A stretch of DNA of 33,707 bases from Opitutia bacterium (GTDB lineage Bacteria > Verrucomicrobiota > Verrucomicrobiia > Opitutales > Seribacteraceae), in assembly GCA_002692535.1 (NCBI GenBank), contig NZKO01000022.1:11797-45503 (forward strand), read 5' to 3'. The notes below the pieces were generated by a model. The model did not search any database. It saw only the letters and a program-made list of their open reading frames with translations, and was not told where the DNA came from. This document shows positions 1 through 8,546 of this stretch, piece by piece (the first letter of the stretch is position 1; each line of letters opens with the position of its first letter). A program made the position numbers and the translations under genes.

Positions 1-1517
1 TTTTCACCAATAAGGGATTTTGGCGTTTTTTGGCTAAAGATGTCCAATCCTTCAGTGATCATGAGAATTTCAGCTCTATTGAGAAGATTGAATATGGTAT
101 TAGCTCCCATGTGATCCTGGGACATGACGAAATCAGCTCCAGCACGATGGAGCGGCTCAACATTACGGTGAAGGAAGGCTCTTGTAATTATTTGAGCGTC
201 AGGACGAAGTTTTCGGCAATATATTGTAAGGTAAATGTTTGTTTCGTCATCGTGACTGGTGATTAAAACGGCAGGAGCCTTATTGATCCCCGCTCTTTCC
301 AAAATTGCCTTATTGGATGCATCTCCCACAATTGAATTTTTGACTTTGGAAGCTTTCGACTCATCCATTTCAATTACTCGATAAGTCACACTCATCTCCT
401 CCAAACAACTGGCTGCCTCTCTACCGACTCGTCCTGCCCCAATTATTATTACTGGCGCAAGATTCTTGGAATATTTTCCAAACCGCTCATCATACTTGTC
501 AAAATTCAAATCCATTCCCGCCAAAAGCAAAACGGTGTGATTGTTTAGCAAAGCTTCTGGCTCAGGGAGTTGAAAGTGTCCACGCTCCCACATCCCAACC
601 ACATTCACGCCTAGATCCTCTCTTAATTTGGTGTCTTTCAAGGTTTGTCCGACTAGGGGTGTCCCGTGAATGGTTGCTTCGGCAATTTTCACCTCATCAA
701 ATGAGCCTATAAGATGAGTGCTCCGATCAGTACAGCTGATTCTCCGTGCCAAAAAAGAACCCATTTGTTTTGAGACTTTTACAATGTGATTTGCCCCTGC
801 AAGGGAAAGTATTTCTTCAGACGTAACTCGATTACAGGTCGCAGTAATTATACATTCCGGATCTGCTTCCCTTGCCCTAAAGGCAATGTTAACATTTCGA
901 ATATCATCATCAGTTGCAACTACCATGGCACTATTGTCAATACCGGCATCTTCGAAGGTTTTGGCATCATCAAGTTTACCAAGCATAACTGGAATCTGCA
1001 TGTCATTGAGCCTAAGTGCATCCTTTAGTTTTTCTACGATAAGAATAAAAGGATATCCAAATTGAGTTAGTTTATCCATAAGATCATGACTTATGGTATC
1101 ATAGTGAGTCAGGATTAGATGCTTTTGCTCTGACCCTTCAAACTTTCTAGGCACGCGTGCTCCTGTTTGATATTCCATGAATGGTTTGTAAAGAAATTCC
1201 ATGAACACAAAAGGAAGCACGATAAACAGGTAAAACACTCCGGTAAACATAACGACCATAGAGAATAAACGGCCGTTACTTTCAGAGAAGGTAATATCAC
1301 CATAACCCAATGTGGACATTGTAGTTAGAACCCAATAAAAAGATTCAATCCAACCAATTGCTTCTGACCTTTCCTCCGACATTAGATGTCGATAGATGTT
1401 CATATATACCACTACAAAAAAAACCAGTATCAATGCAAAACGCAGGAAACGAAAAGCATTGATGCGCTTTTTACGATGATGAAACCCAGACGGAATTGAC
1501 TTAATGAATTCTTTCAC
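1..1517 (-). CDS. Two-TM potassium channel with tandem RCK (TrkA-N) domains, C-terminus off window
   Basis: Probable K+ channel gated through cytoplasmic RCK domains, acting in the inner membrane. About 505 residues are visible and the frame runs off the left edge without a stop. Seen in the translation: a basic N-terminus, TM1 around residues 24-42, a pore helix and selectivity filter TLGYGD at 69-74, and TM2 around 84-106. A first Rossmann-like domain starts near 128 (KHLILTHYDTISHDL) and a second near 354 (VIIIGAGRVGREA). The second has the canonical GxGxxG nucleotide motif. The first does not: it has H-Y-D-T-I-S at that place. Two RCK domains per subunit is the GsuK/BK-type arrangement rather than the MthK type. 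The start is GTG at 1517: no in-frame ATG lies between it and the upstream stop, and the next Met falls inside TM1. No clear Shine-Dalgarno site. Divergent from the leader/PQQ/priA unit. Confidence 0.88.
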   Translation of the reverse strand, partial: MKEFIKSIPSGFHHRKKRINAFRFLRFALILVFFVVVYMNIYRHLMSEERSEAIGWIESFYWVLTTMSTLGYGDITFSESNGRLFSMVVMFTGVFYLFIVLPFVFMEFLYKPFMEYQTGARVPRKFEGSEQKHLILTHYDTISHDLMDKLTQFGYPFILIVEKLKDALRLNDMQIPVMLGKLDDAKTFEDAGIDNSAMVVATDDDIRNVNIAFRAREADPECIITATCNRVTSEEILSLAGANHIVKVSKQMGSFLARRISCTDRSTHLIGSFDEVKIAEATIHGTPLVGQTLKDTKLREDLGVNVVGMWERGHFQLPEPEALLNNHTVLLLAGMDLNFDKYDERFGKYSKNLAPVIIIGAGRVGREAASCLEEMSVTYRVIEMDESKASKVKNSIVGDASNKAILERAGINKAPAVLITSHDDETNIYLTIYCRKLRPDAQIITRAFLHRNVEPLHRAGADFVMSQDHMGANTIFNLLNRAEILMITEGLDIFSQKTPKSLIGE

Positions 1518-1527
1518 AAAATTTATG
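1496..1527 (+). promoter_or_regulatory. Weak candidate promoter for the leader/PQQ/priA unit
   Basis: A TTGACT hexamer at 1496-1501 matches a sigma-70 -35 box at five of six positions. The -10 region 17-20 bases downstream is poor (AAATTT at 1519 or TTTATG at 1522). If used, transcription would begin roughly 35 bases before the leader ATG. The -35 box lies inside the start of the divergent channel gene. Low confidence because of the poor -10. Confidence 0.22.
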
Positions 1528-1554
1528 TCGCTACATCTTGATTTGGTCTTTAGC

Positions 1555-1562
1555 GAGGAGGT
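1555..1562 (+). promoter_or_regulatory. Strong Shine-Dalgarno site (GAGGAGGT)
   Basis: GAGGAGGT ends 4 bases before an ATG at 1567 (GGAGG to ATG spacing 5). It is the best ribosome binding site in the window; most other starts here have weak or no complement to 16S rRNA. It points to the 26-codon ORF, not directly to the PQQ protein start 77 bases further on. Confidence 0.7.
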
Positions 1563-1566
1563 AACT

Positions 1567-1647
1567 ATGAACAGATCAGGTGAAAATTCATCACACTACA
1601 TTATCAAATTAAACACAATAATAACCATCATGATCTTTAGTCTGTGA
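1567..1647 (+). CDS. 26-residue leader peptide ORF coupled to the PQQ-like protein
   Basis: Short ORF of 26 codons. It begins MNRSGENSSHY and ends in a hydrophobic IITIMIFSL. It has a strong Shine-Dalgarno sequence at normal spacing, and its TGA (1645-1647) overlaps the GTG start (1644-1646) of the next gene as GTGA, the classic arrangement for translational coupling. The downstream frame has a stop (TAG, 1638-1640) just before that GTG, so the two products are not one longer reading frame. The peptide has no recognisable family. It could be a leader that delivers ribosomes to a GTG start lacking its own Shine-Dalgarno site, or a small membrane peptide. It is too short to be certain, but site, spacing and overlap together argue against chance. 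Confidence 0.55.
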   Translation: MNRSGENSSHYIIKLNTIITIMIFSL

Positions 1648-3044
1648 GATTACCATTCAAAAAAACAATTCCTCTAATACTGCTATTTTTATTTTTCGGC
1701 AATATTTATGCGGAAGAACGGAGCAGACTAACAAAACACCATATCGCCAAACCGCTTAGTAACGGAGCAAAAACGCTTACTTGGCCCAGATTCAATGGTC
1801 CTTTTGACAATGCGAGAACACAAGAATCACCGTTGTCGACTTCTTCCGGTGAACTCAGTATTGTTAAGATCTGGGAACTGGCAAAAGGCGAAGGATATGC
1901 ATCTCCAGCAATTTCTGCCGATAAGTTGATTTTATTTCATTTGGATGAAGGTCATGAAATCATTGAAGCTCGAAACCCAGAAACAGGTTCTGCGATTTGG
2001 TCATATAAATACCCGGCAGAGTATCGTGATCGATACGGTTATTCAAATGGACCAAGAGCAAGTCCCTTAATTTGGAAAGGAAAAGTATATGCTCATGGAG
2101 TAACCGCCTGGTTAACCTGCCTGGATCTTGTAAGCGGAAAATTGATTTGGAAAAGAGATTTAAAGAGTGAATTTAGAATCCCGGATTATTTTTTTGGTAA
2201 AGGTTCCAATCCCATCATAACAAATGAATCAGTAATAGTAAATGTTGGAGGAGAGAATGGTGAGTGCGTTGTATCCTTTGATTTACTTACTGGAAAAACA
2301 AATTGGGTATGCAAAGATGAATGGGGTGCAAGCTATTCTTCGCCAGTAATGGCAAAGCTTCACGGCAAAGAGGTTTGTCTGGTATTTACTGGTGGCGAAA
2401 GTCGGCCTCCAAAGGGTGGCCTTTTGATTATCGATCCCGAAAATGGACAAACACTAACCCGTTTCCCATGGCGCTCTTCAACTTATGAATCTGCGAATGC
2501 TGTTCCAGCAGTGCCGATAGGAAACAATAGGATATTTCTCAGTGAATGTTATGAGAAGGGTGGGGTCCTAATAAGGATTGATGAAGATTTTGATGCAAGA
2601 ATCGAGTGGCACAAACCAGAACTTAATATTCATTGGATGACTCCAATTTTTAAAAGCGATCATTTGTACGGAGTCTCTGGCAGGCACCAAAGAGGAGCAG
2701 AGATTTTTTGTATTAATACGGAATCTGGTAAGGTGAAATGGAAAAACCGTCTGTCTTGGAAGTACAAATACATGAATCGAGACTTAAATTTGGAATTTTT
2801 CCGAGGCTCATTACTCGATCTTGGCTCAAATGCGATTGGACTTTCCGAATTGGGCTCGCTCATTCTTTTGGAGATGAACCCCAATGGGATAAAGATTTTG
2901 GATACGAAACAATTGTTTTTTGCCCCCGGAGCTTGGACTCTTCCAGCATTAAGTAATGGATTACTCTACATTATGCAGAATGAAACAGATCGATCTTCAG
3001 GTAAAGGCCCTCGTGTTTTATGTTTTGATCTTCGCGGGGAATAG
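1644..3044 (+). CDS. Secreted PQQ-like beta-propeller protein
   Basis: 466 residues, exported. The N-terminus has a clear signal peptide: basic MRLPFKK, hydrophobic LILLFLFF, likely cleavage after NIYA. The mature part shows repeated PQQ/BamB-like propeller blades, recognised by recurring G-x-x-x-W ends: TGSAIWSY, SGKLIWKR, TGKTNWVC and SGKVKWKN, each followed by blade openings such as SPLIWKGKVYAHG. No quinoprotein dehydrogenase catalytic signature or BamB lipobox was seen, so it is probably a structural or binding propeller, or a protein of the PQQ-like family abundant in Planctomycetes and Verrucomicrobiota. The start is GTG: an in-frame TAG lies at 1638-1640 and no ATG precedes the signal peptide. 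It overlaps the leader ORF by 4 bases and ends 3 bases before priA, so all three are probably cotranscribed. Confidence 0.85.
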   Translation: MRLPFKKTIPLILLFLFFGNIYAEERSRLTKHHIAKPLSNGAKTLTWPRFNGPFDNARTQESPLSTSSGELSIVKIWELAKGEGYASPAISADKLILFHLDEGHEIIEARNPETGSAIWSYKYPAEYRDRYGYSNGPRASPLIWKGKVYAHGVTAWLTCLDLVSGKLIWKRDLKSEFRIPDYFFGKGSNPIITNESVIVNVGGENGECVVSFDLLTGKTNWVCKDEWGASYSSPVMAKLHGKEVCLVFTGGESRPPKGGLLIIDPENGQTLTRFPWRSSTYESANAVPAVPIGNNRIFLSECYEKGGVLIRIDEDFDARIEWHKPELNIHWMTPIFKSDHLYGVSGRHQRGAEIFCINTESGKVKWKNRLSWKYKYMNRDLNLEFFRGSLLDLGSNAIGLSELGSLILLEMNPNGIKILDTKQLFFAPGAWTLPALSNGLLYIMQNETDRSSGKGPRVLCFDLRGE

Positions 3045-3047
3045 AAA

Positions 3048-5288
3048 ATGCAAACCGCCAATAGTCTGCTTGTAAAAGTTCAACCTCTTGGTGGCTTCAA
3101 TAAACCGCTCACCTATTTGGTAAACAAAGTGACGGCTAAGGGAATAAAGATTGGATCTTTGGTTCAGATTCCACTTGGAAACAGAAAAGTTTCAGGAATC
3201 ATATGGTCTTTTGAATGCGAGCAACCTTCGAACAAACACAAAATAAGGGAAATTATCAAAGTCATTCAGGAAACTCCCGCTATTACTCCTGACTTAATGA
3301 CATTGGCAAATTGGATAAGCAAATACTATGCATGTTCCAAGGAATCATGTCTTGAGGCAATGATACCTTCTGCCATTCGGGATGGAATGAAACCCAAGTC
3401 ACAAAGATTGATTTGTCTTAAAAAAAACAACAGAGACATCAGTAACATTTCAAAGCAAGCAAATGCGCAACGAAAAATCATTGACTTTCTTGAGATTCAT
3501 AAAGATCCATTACCCGCTTCCGAGCTGATTAAAAAAACCTTCACTTCGTTTTCCACAGTAAATAATTTGCTTAAAAAGGGTATCCTTTCTGAAACACATG
3601 AGATCGTAGAACGGGTTGCATACGAAGACGAGTCCCCAGATTCTTCTATGAAGGTTCCGAGCAACATCCAACTGACAACAGAACAGAAAAAGGCGGCAAG
3701 TGAAATCATTGATGATTTAAACCTAAAGACTTTTAAAACAAGATTGCTATCTGGAGTAACTGGATCTGGTAAAACCGAGGTTTATTTTGAAGCTATGCAA
3801 CATGCATTGAAGCAAGGAGGCACTGTGTTATTTCTTGTTCCTGAAGTTGCCCTGGCACCCCAAACTGTTTCACGTTTAAGGGAACGGTTCTACTCTGAGA
3901 AAGTAGTGGTTTGGCATAGCCATTTATCAGCAGGTGAAAGGGTAGATGCATGGAGGAACCTGACTTGCGGAAATGCCCGAATTGTGGTTGGCGCTCGCTC
4001 CGCAATATTTGCTCCCTTACCCAACCTTCGATTGATCATTGTAGATGAGGAACATGAAACTTCCTACAAGCAGGAAGATAATCCTAGATATCAGGCCAGA
4101 GATGTTGCTGTGGTAAGAGCCAAAGCCAATGGTTCAGTATGCGTACTCGGTTCAGCTACGCCTAGTTTGGAATCGATCAACAATGTGCACAAAAGGAAGT
4201 ACGAAATAAGTAAACTTTCCAAACGGGTTGATGACAGGGAACTTCCCCTTGTCCATTTGATAGACATGCGCAGAGAAAAAGATAAAAACAGGACAACTAC
4301 TATTTTTTCCGTCCCTTTGGTCGAAGCACTAAGAGAACGCTTTGCAAATCGCGAGCAAAGCATTCTTTTTCTTAACAGGAGAGGGTTCAATACTACAATG
4401 CTTTGCCCAGAGTGCGGACATGTTGAGAACTGCAAAGATTGTAGTATAGCACTTACCTATCACAGGACAGATGGGTATCTGAAATGCCATTTGTGTGGTT
4501 TTAGAAAACCATCTCCCCTCAGTTGCAATCAATGCAAATCTTTCGACCTACGTAAAAGAGGACATGGAACCCAAAGAATCGAGGACTTGGTTTCCGATTT
4601 GCTGCCAAAATCCGCGAAGATAAGAAGAGTGGATGCTGATGTCATGACGAAAAGGAATCTTTTTCGCGAGACTTTGTCAGACTTCAGGAAAGGTAAAATC
4701 GATGTACTTGTTGGGACGCAAATGATTGCCAAGGGTCTTGATTTCCCAAAGGTAACGCTTGTTGGAGTCATAGATGCGGATTTGCCATTAAGAATGGAAG
4801 ATTTCCGTGCATCCGAAAAAGCGTTTCAGATGTTGGTGCAGGTTTCAGGAAGATCAGGAAGGGGCAATCGGGCAGGGGAGGTTTTCATTCAAACCTATGC
4901 TCCGCATTCACCGAGTATTCAATATGCGCGCAAAGCGGATTTGGATGGCTTTTTAGAGGAGGAGTTGGAAATGCGGAAAGAATTTAATTACCCTCCCTAC
5001 CGTCATCTCATTCGGCATCTGTTCAGAAGTAGGAGTCAGGCAAAAGTCGATTACTACTGCTCGGAGTGGGCAAAATTGGTAAATAAAAGTCAATTAGAGG
5101 AGATTACAGTCAAAGGACCAGCACCTGCTCCATTGGAGAAGATAAAAGGGCAATATCGCTATCATCTCTTTTATTTCACATCTTCAGTTAACAGTGCTCT
5201 TAAGGCACTCGGAAAAATCAGAGAAAAGTTTCCTTTAGATCCTGATGTGCACGACATTCTGGATGTCGATGCCTATAGCATCACATAA
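3048..5288 (+). CDS. priA: Primosomal protein N' (replication restart helicase PriA)
   Basis: 746 residues, close to the 732 of E. coli PriA. PriA is the cytoplasmic 3'-5' superfamily 2 DNA helicase that recognises abandoned forks and reloads the replisome. Seen: an N-terminal 3'BD-like region (VQPLGGFNKPLTYLV), Walker A GVTGSGKT near residues 236-243, DEEH box at 333-336, motif GSATPSLES, and the zinc-binding insertion with all eight cysteines (453, 456, 462, 465, 480, 483, 493, 496). Then come helicase motifs GTQMIAKGLDFPKV and QVSGRSGRG and the C-terminal PriA domain. GGGGA lies upstream of the ATG at moderate distance. It starts 3 bases after the PQQ-like gene, an odd partner, which suggests shared transcription rather than shared function. 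It converges with the following minus-strand gene across an 8-base gap. Intact. Confidence 0.97.
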   Translation: MQTANSLLVKVQPLGGFNKPLTYLVNKVTAKGIKIGSLVQIPLGNRKVSGIIWSFECEQPSNKHKIREIIKVIQETPAITPDLMTLANWISKYYACSKESCLEAMIPSAIRDGMKPKSQRLICLKKNNRDISNISKQANAQRKIIDFLEIHKDPLPASELIKKTFTSFSTVNNLLKKGILSETHEIVERVAYEDESPDSSMKVPSNIQLTTEQKKAASEIIDDLNLKTFKTRLLSGVTGSGKTEVYFEAMQHALKQGGTVLFLVPEVALAPQTVSRLRERFYSEKVVVWHSHLSAGERVDAWRNLTCGNARIVVGARSAIFAPLPNLRLIIVDEEHETSYKQEDNPRYQARDVAVVRAKANGSVCVLGSATPSLESINNVHKRKYEISKLSKRVDDRELPLVHLIDMRREKDKNRTTTIFSVPLVEALRERFANREQSILFLNRRGFNTTMLCPECGHVENCKDCSIALTYHRTDGYLKCHLCGFRKPSPLSCNQCKSFDLRKRGHGTQRIEDLVSDLLPKSAKIRRVDADVMTKRNLFRETLSDFRKGKIDVLVGTQMIAKGLDFPKVTLVGVIDADLPLRMEDFRASEKAFQMLVQVSGRSGRGNRAGEVFIQTYAPHSPSIQYARKADLDGFLEEELEMRKEFNYPPYRHLIRHLFRSRSQAKVDYYCSEWAKLVNKSQLEEITVKGPAPAPLEKIKGQYRYHLFYFTSSVNSALKALGKIREKFPLDPDVHDILDVDAYSIT

Positions 5289-5296
5289 GTCAAATT

Positions 5297-7207
5297 TCAA
5301 AAAGGGGATTTCAAATGAACTCGTGTCCCCAATCCAAACTGATTATTGCGAATTAATCTCAAGCCGGATCCCGCTGGCACCAATACATCATTGTATGGCG
5401 TGTCGCCTCCACCTAGTTTCTTCCATCCACCAAGACTAAAGAGTATTTCCGGAGCTTCAATGTATCCTGCGCCAGGCTCTGTAATGCTAATTGAAACAAC
5501 CTTTCCATCTGCAACTATTGCGTTTCCACGAGCACCCTGACCACCTCCGCCAACAAACAGAACAAAGACATTTTCCAAATATCCACTCCCTCCATCACCG
5601 GTAGACCATCTTGCGGTCCCTTCATTTAAAAAATCGGAGTTGCCCAGCCGGTCGATGAGCTTAAAACGATCTTGATCCAGCACTTGAATTTCATGGATTC
5701 CGTTGGCTGATGAATCAACAACCAGACCGTCACCATCAGCTACAACCTCTTCATTTTCATTTATTTGATTCTTTGCTGAATTAGTTTTTAAACCCCTCGC
5801 ACCAAATATCTTAACGGCAAATCCATCTGTCAATCCATGACCAGAAGAAGTGATTATGATATCTTCGTTAATCTCATTGGATATCGATGTGATAACTCCA
5901 GAAGCAAGTGATATGTCTAATTGAGTCATGGATGCTCCGACTCCGCTACCGGACTTGGCAGTCGCCGAGGCCTTTCTCGAAACATTCGCATTGGTGCCTT
6001 CCTGCCAATAGGTTGTCCAAACGTTATTTTTGAGAACCTGGACATTATCGGCCAACTCCTGATCTGCACTGGACAACCATTTCGTCCCTTCACTAGGGCT
6101 TGTTGAGGTGAAGACACTGTCAATTAGATCGGAGAGCATCATATCAACGGCAAATGGGTTGGAGATGAGGATATTTGATCCAGCAGGTGGAAATTCCACT
6201 AGGCTACTTTCTGTAAGTGCATTACCCTCAAAGACTAAGTTTAAATCAGAACCGGACTTTCTAGCTAAAATCATAGCCTCTCCGGGCCGGATGACATGAT
6301 TATTTGATATAACGCTAGGATCATCTTTACTTACCCAAGAAATTCCATCGTGAAAAAAGGCTTCATAGGAGCTCGAACCATTGGATTCGTTTTGAAGGTA
6401 GATTAAATCGGCATCAGTGGATGAACCGCTGGATAAAGTTACACTTTCATTCCCAAATAAGTCTCCCAATGTCCAGGCTGTAAAAATTTCTATCATGGCG
6501 TTTGTGAAGAAAACATCGCCGAGTGTCTCATTAAAAGTATTCTCTAGTGTAACCCTATCATTTGCATTGGAAATAATCTTGTAATATCGCCCGGTGTTAT
6601 TCGAGTCTTCGTCCACGAGTCTCAGGTAGTGCACTCCGCCTTCACTCCAAACATTTGGAGCGCTTGAGTAACCTTTTCCGGGCGATGTTAGATTAATCGC
6701 GTTGATTGTTCCCGTATTGGAAAGACTGGCAGAGGCTTCTGCTGGCTCGTAGTCCACACCTCTTTCGGAACCGCTGTCAGGTAGATCAATATAAATTGAA
6801 GGTGGATTCTGAAAACCAGATCCTGCGGACACAATCTCTATTCTGTCTAAGGCACCTGGATCAACAGAACTCAAAAAAGCCTTCAACCTTGGTTTTTGGG
6901 ATACAAATTGGCCAGAAACAAATGGAGCCTTATCGTTGTTTGAAGGGTCTTCCAAGTCAGGAACTTTATGAAAAATCAAGGTGTTATTGGAGATTTGCTT
7001 GACCTGTCCCCTAAAAACAATTCTGCCTTGGAGTGCAGGCGACAAAACGGTAAAAGACGGAGAATCTGCCGATCCACCATTAAGTGGAATGGAAATTGAG
7101 CCAAACTGCTCAATTCTTTCGCCCATGAGTAATGACAAAGACAGGATAAAGCCCATCGGTTTAATTAAACGAAATAATTGACTCCACAGGTTTATCTGAC
7201 TGATCAT
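5297..7207 (-). CDS. TIGR02597-like exported protein with Gly-Tyr-Ala-Pro repeats
   Basis: 636 residues, function unknown. The central part (YYKIISNANDRVTLE, FTAWTLGDLFGN, AFFHDGISWVSKDD, HVIRPGEAMILARK, LISNPFAVDMMLSDL) resembles the TIGR02597 family of exported Verrucomicrobia proteins; this is recognition by eye. A motif of the form G-x-G-[YF]-x-x-x-P occurs three times: GSGFQNPP near residue 127, GKGYSSAP near 176 and GAGYIEAP near 577, each followed by a short beta-strand. This suggests repeated beta elements on both sides of the core. The N-terminus carries Arg/Lys then GFILSLSLLMG, a plausible but weak signal peptide; Met18 is an alternative start. No Shine-Dalgarno site. Probably periplasmic or on the surface. 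It shares only 36 bases of intergenic DNA with the divergent cytochrome-like gene. Confidence 0.7.
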   Translation of the reverse strand: MISQINLWSQLFRLIKPMGFILSLSLLMGERIEQFGSISIPLNGGSADSPSFTVLSPALQGRIVFRGQVKQISNNTLIFHKVPDLEDPSNNDKAPFVSGQFVSQKPRLKAFLSSVDPGALDRIEIVSAGSGFQNPPSIYIDLPDSGSERGVDYEPAEASASLSNTGTINAINLTSPGKGYSSAPNVWSEGGVHYLRLVDEDSNNTGRYYKIISNANDRVTLENTFNETLGDVFFTNAMIEIFTAWTLGDLFGNESVTLSSGSSTDADLIYLQNESNGSSSYEAFFHDGISWVSKDDPSVISNNHVIRPGEAMILARKSGSDLNLVFEGNALTESSLVEFPPAGSNILISNPFAVDMMLSDLIDSVFTSTSPSEGTKWLSSADQELADNVQVLKNNVWTTYWQEGTNANVSRKASATAKSGSGVGASMTQLDISLASGVITSISNEINEDIIITSSGHGLTDGFAVKIFGARGLKTNSAKNQINENEEVVADGDGLVVDSSANGIHEIQVLDQDRFKLIDRLGNSDFLNEGTARWSTGDGGSGYLENVFVLFVGGGGQGARGNAIVADGKVVSISITEPGAGYIEAPEILFSLGGWKKLGGGDTPYNDVLVPAGSGLRLIRNNQFGLGTRVHLKSPF

Positions 7208-7243
7208 ATAAATCTATATTAATATGAATCCATAGTAATTAAA
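7208..7243. promoter_or_regulatory. Short AT-rich divergent intergenic region
   Basis: Only 36 bases separate the annotated starts of two divergent genes. The stretch is almost entirely A/T (TATATTAATATG within it) and could supply -10 elements in either direction, for example TATATT at 7215-7220. The -35 regions would then lie inside the opposite gene's first codons. No convincing -35 partner was found. If the internal Met14 and Met18 starts are the real ones, the spacer is about 125 bases. Confidence 0.3.
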
Positions 7244-8515
7244 ATGCAAAGAGAAAGATCACATTTCCATCTATCATTAGGGATGAAGAAATCCTTCCAA
7301 AGATCCTTTAATTTATCGATTAAATTTATGCTATTCCACTTTTCTTTCATGATTCTGATGGCAGAAATCAAAAAAGTGGAAATTGACTTTGAAAATAAGA
7401 TTCACAATTACCACGGGAACGAAAACTTGGGTTCACTCACTGAGTTGCATGATTACTTCACGAAACATGAAATTAAAAACAAAAAAGGGTTTGATACGGA
7501 GTTGGATTCACTCGAGACCGTTTTAAGAATTTTGAATATCCCTAAAAGCTCTCAAGTACTTGTATTCTCTAATACAAGTTTACAACTTAGTAAGATCAGT
7601 CCAAGAAATCCTAGAGCAATTTTTTTCAATGATGAACTTTATTTAGGGTATGTTCCAGGTGGATTTATCGAGTTGCTTAAGATTGATCCATATGTTGGTG
7701 CCATCCCCTTTGTTTTTCAATTACCCCAAAAGAGCATTGATCAATCTTTCAAAATCCAAAGATCTGATAAATGCATGAGATGTCATGCCTCGAGAAAAAC
7801 TAATTACATTCCCGGTTTACTTTTGGGTTCGGTGATTCCTGCCGTTGGTGGAGGAACATTAGATGTACTCAACAAAAAAAAGCCTTCCCACAACACTCCA
7901 TACAACCAAAGATTCGGTGGTTGGTATTTGAGTTCATCTCACAATTTCCATCCGCATTGGGGTAATTCGCTAGGACGTATGATTGGAGATGAAATCAAAA
8001 AAGTGGAAATTCGATTCCCAACTGAAGAAATTACGCAAATGCACATTTCCGATCAAAGTGATCCCGTTGCCCTACTTGTTCTCGAACATCAGATCGGATT
8101 CACAAATTTATGCATCAGAATACAATACTTGATGAGAGAAAATGGAAATAAAGATCAAATAATCAATGATCTAACTGATGAATTACTTAATTACTGCCTG
8201 TTTTCAAACGAACCGCCTATTCCAAAAGAATTCAATCCAGAGTTATCATCCTTCGCTCGCCATTTCGAAAGAATCTCAGAGTCAGGCGAGAAGATCGATT
8301 TGCTGAAAAAATTAAATCTTCAAACAAGACTCTTTGAAACGAGATGCTCCTTTATGCTTAAAAGCAAAATTTACACATCTTTACCTGAAAAATTCAAAGC
8401 AATCTTTTCTGACAAGTTAAGAAAGTGCCTAAAGGAAAACCAATTAGGAGTGGAATCTTATTCTTCTCATCTGGAAAAGGATGAGAAGAAGCTTATCAGG
8501 CAAGTCTTTTTTTAA
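7244..8515 (+). CDS. Exported single-haem (CxxCH) cytochrome-like protein
   Basis: 423 residues. One haem-c attachment motif, CMRCH, at residues 177-181 in the context SDKCMRCHASRKTNYIPG. Surrounding motifs (QVLVFSNTSLQLSKISPRNPRAIFFND, then YVPGG, and later RFGGWYLSSSHNFHPHWGN) match a family of unnamed c-type cytochrome domain proteins that I recognise from Planctomycetes and Verrucomicrobiota. Covalent haem requires export, and the N-terminus fits: a basic KKSFQRS segment, then FMLFHFSFMILMA. Met14 (7283) would give a cleaner signal peptide than Met1; neither has a good Shine-Dalgarno site. The C-terminal third is charged and Lys-rich, with no recognised domain. Likely a periplasmic electron carrier or haem sensor; partner and reaction are unknown. 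It converges on the rhodanese gene. Confidence 0.7.
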   Translation: MQRERSHFHLSLGMKKSFQRSFNLSIKFMLFHFSFMILMAEIKKVEIDFENKIHNYHGNENLGSLTELHDYFTKHEIKNKKGFDTELDSLETVLRILNIPKSSQVLVFSNTSLQLSKISPRNPRAIFFNDELYLGYVPGGFIELLKIDPYVGAIPFVFQLPQKSIDQSFKIQRSDKCMRCHASRKTNYIPGLLLGSVIPAVGGGTLDVLNKKKPSHNTPYNQRFGGWYLSSSHNFHPHWGNSLGRMIGDEIKKVEIRFPTEEITQMHISDQSDPVALLVLEHQIGFTNLCIRIQYLMRENGNKDQIINDLTDELLNYCLFSNEPPIPKEFNPELSSFARHFERISESGEKIDLLKKLNLQTRLFETRCSFMLKSKIYTSLPEKFKAIFSDKLRKCLKENQLGVESYSSHLEKDEKKLIRQVFF

Positions 8516-8546
8516 TTAGGTAAACTACAAATATGGCTGTAAAAAG

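Noticed and set aside
1567-3044. Leader ORF and PQQ-like protein joined by a programmed frameshift
   Set aside because: No slippery heptamer was seen, and the PQQ-like frame begins with its own complete signal peptide right after the GTG.
5289-5296. Terminator between convergent priA and the TIGR02597-like gene
   Set aside because: Only 8 bases separate the genes, and no hairpin was found spanning the two stop codons.
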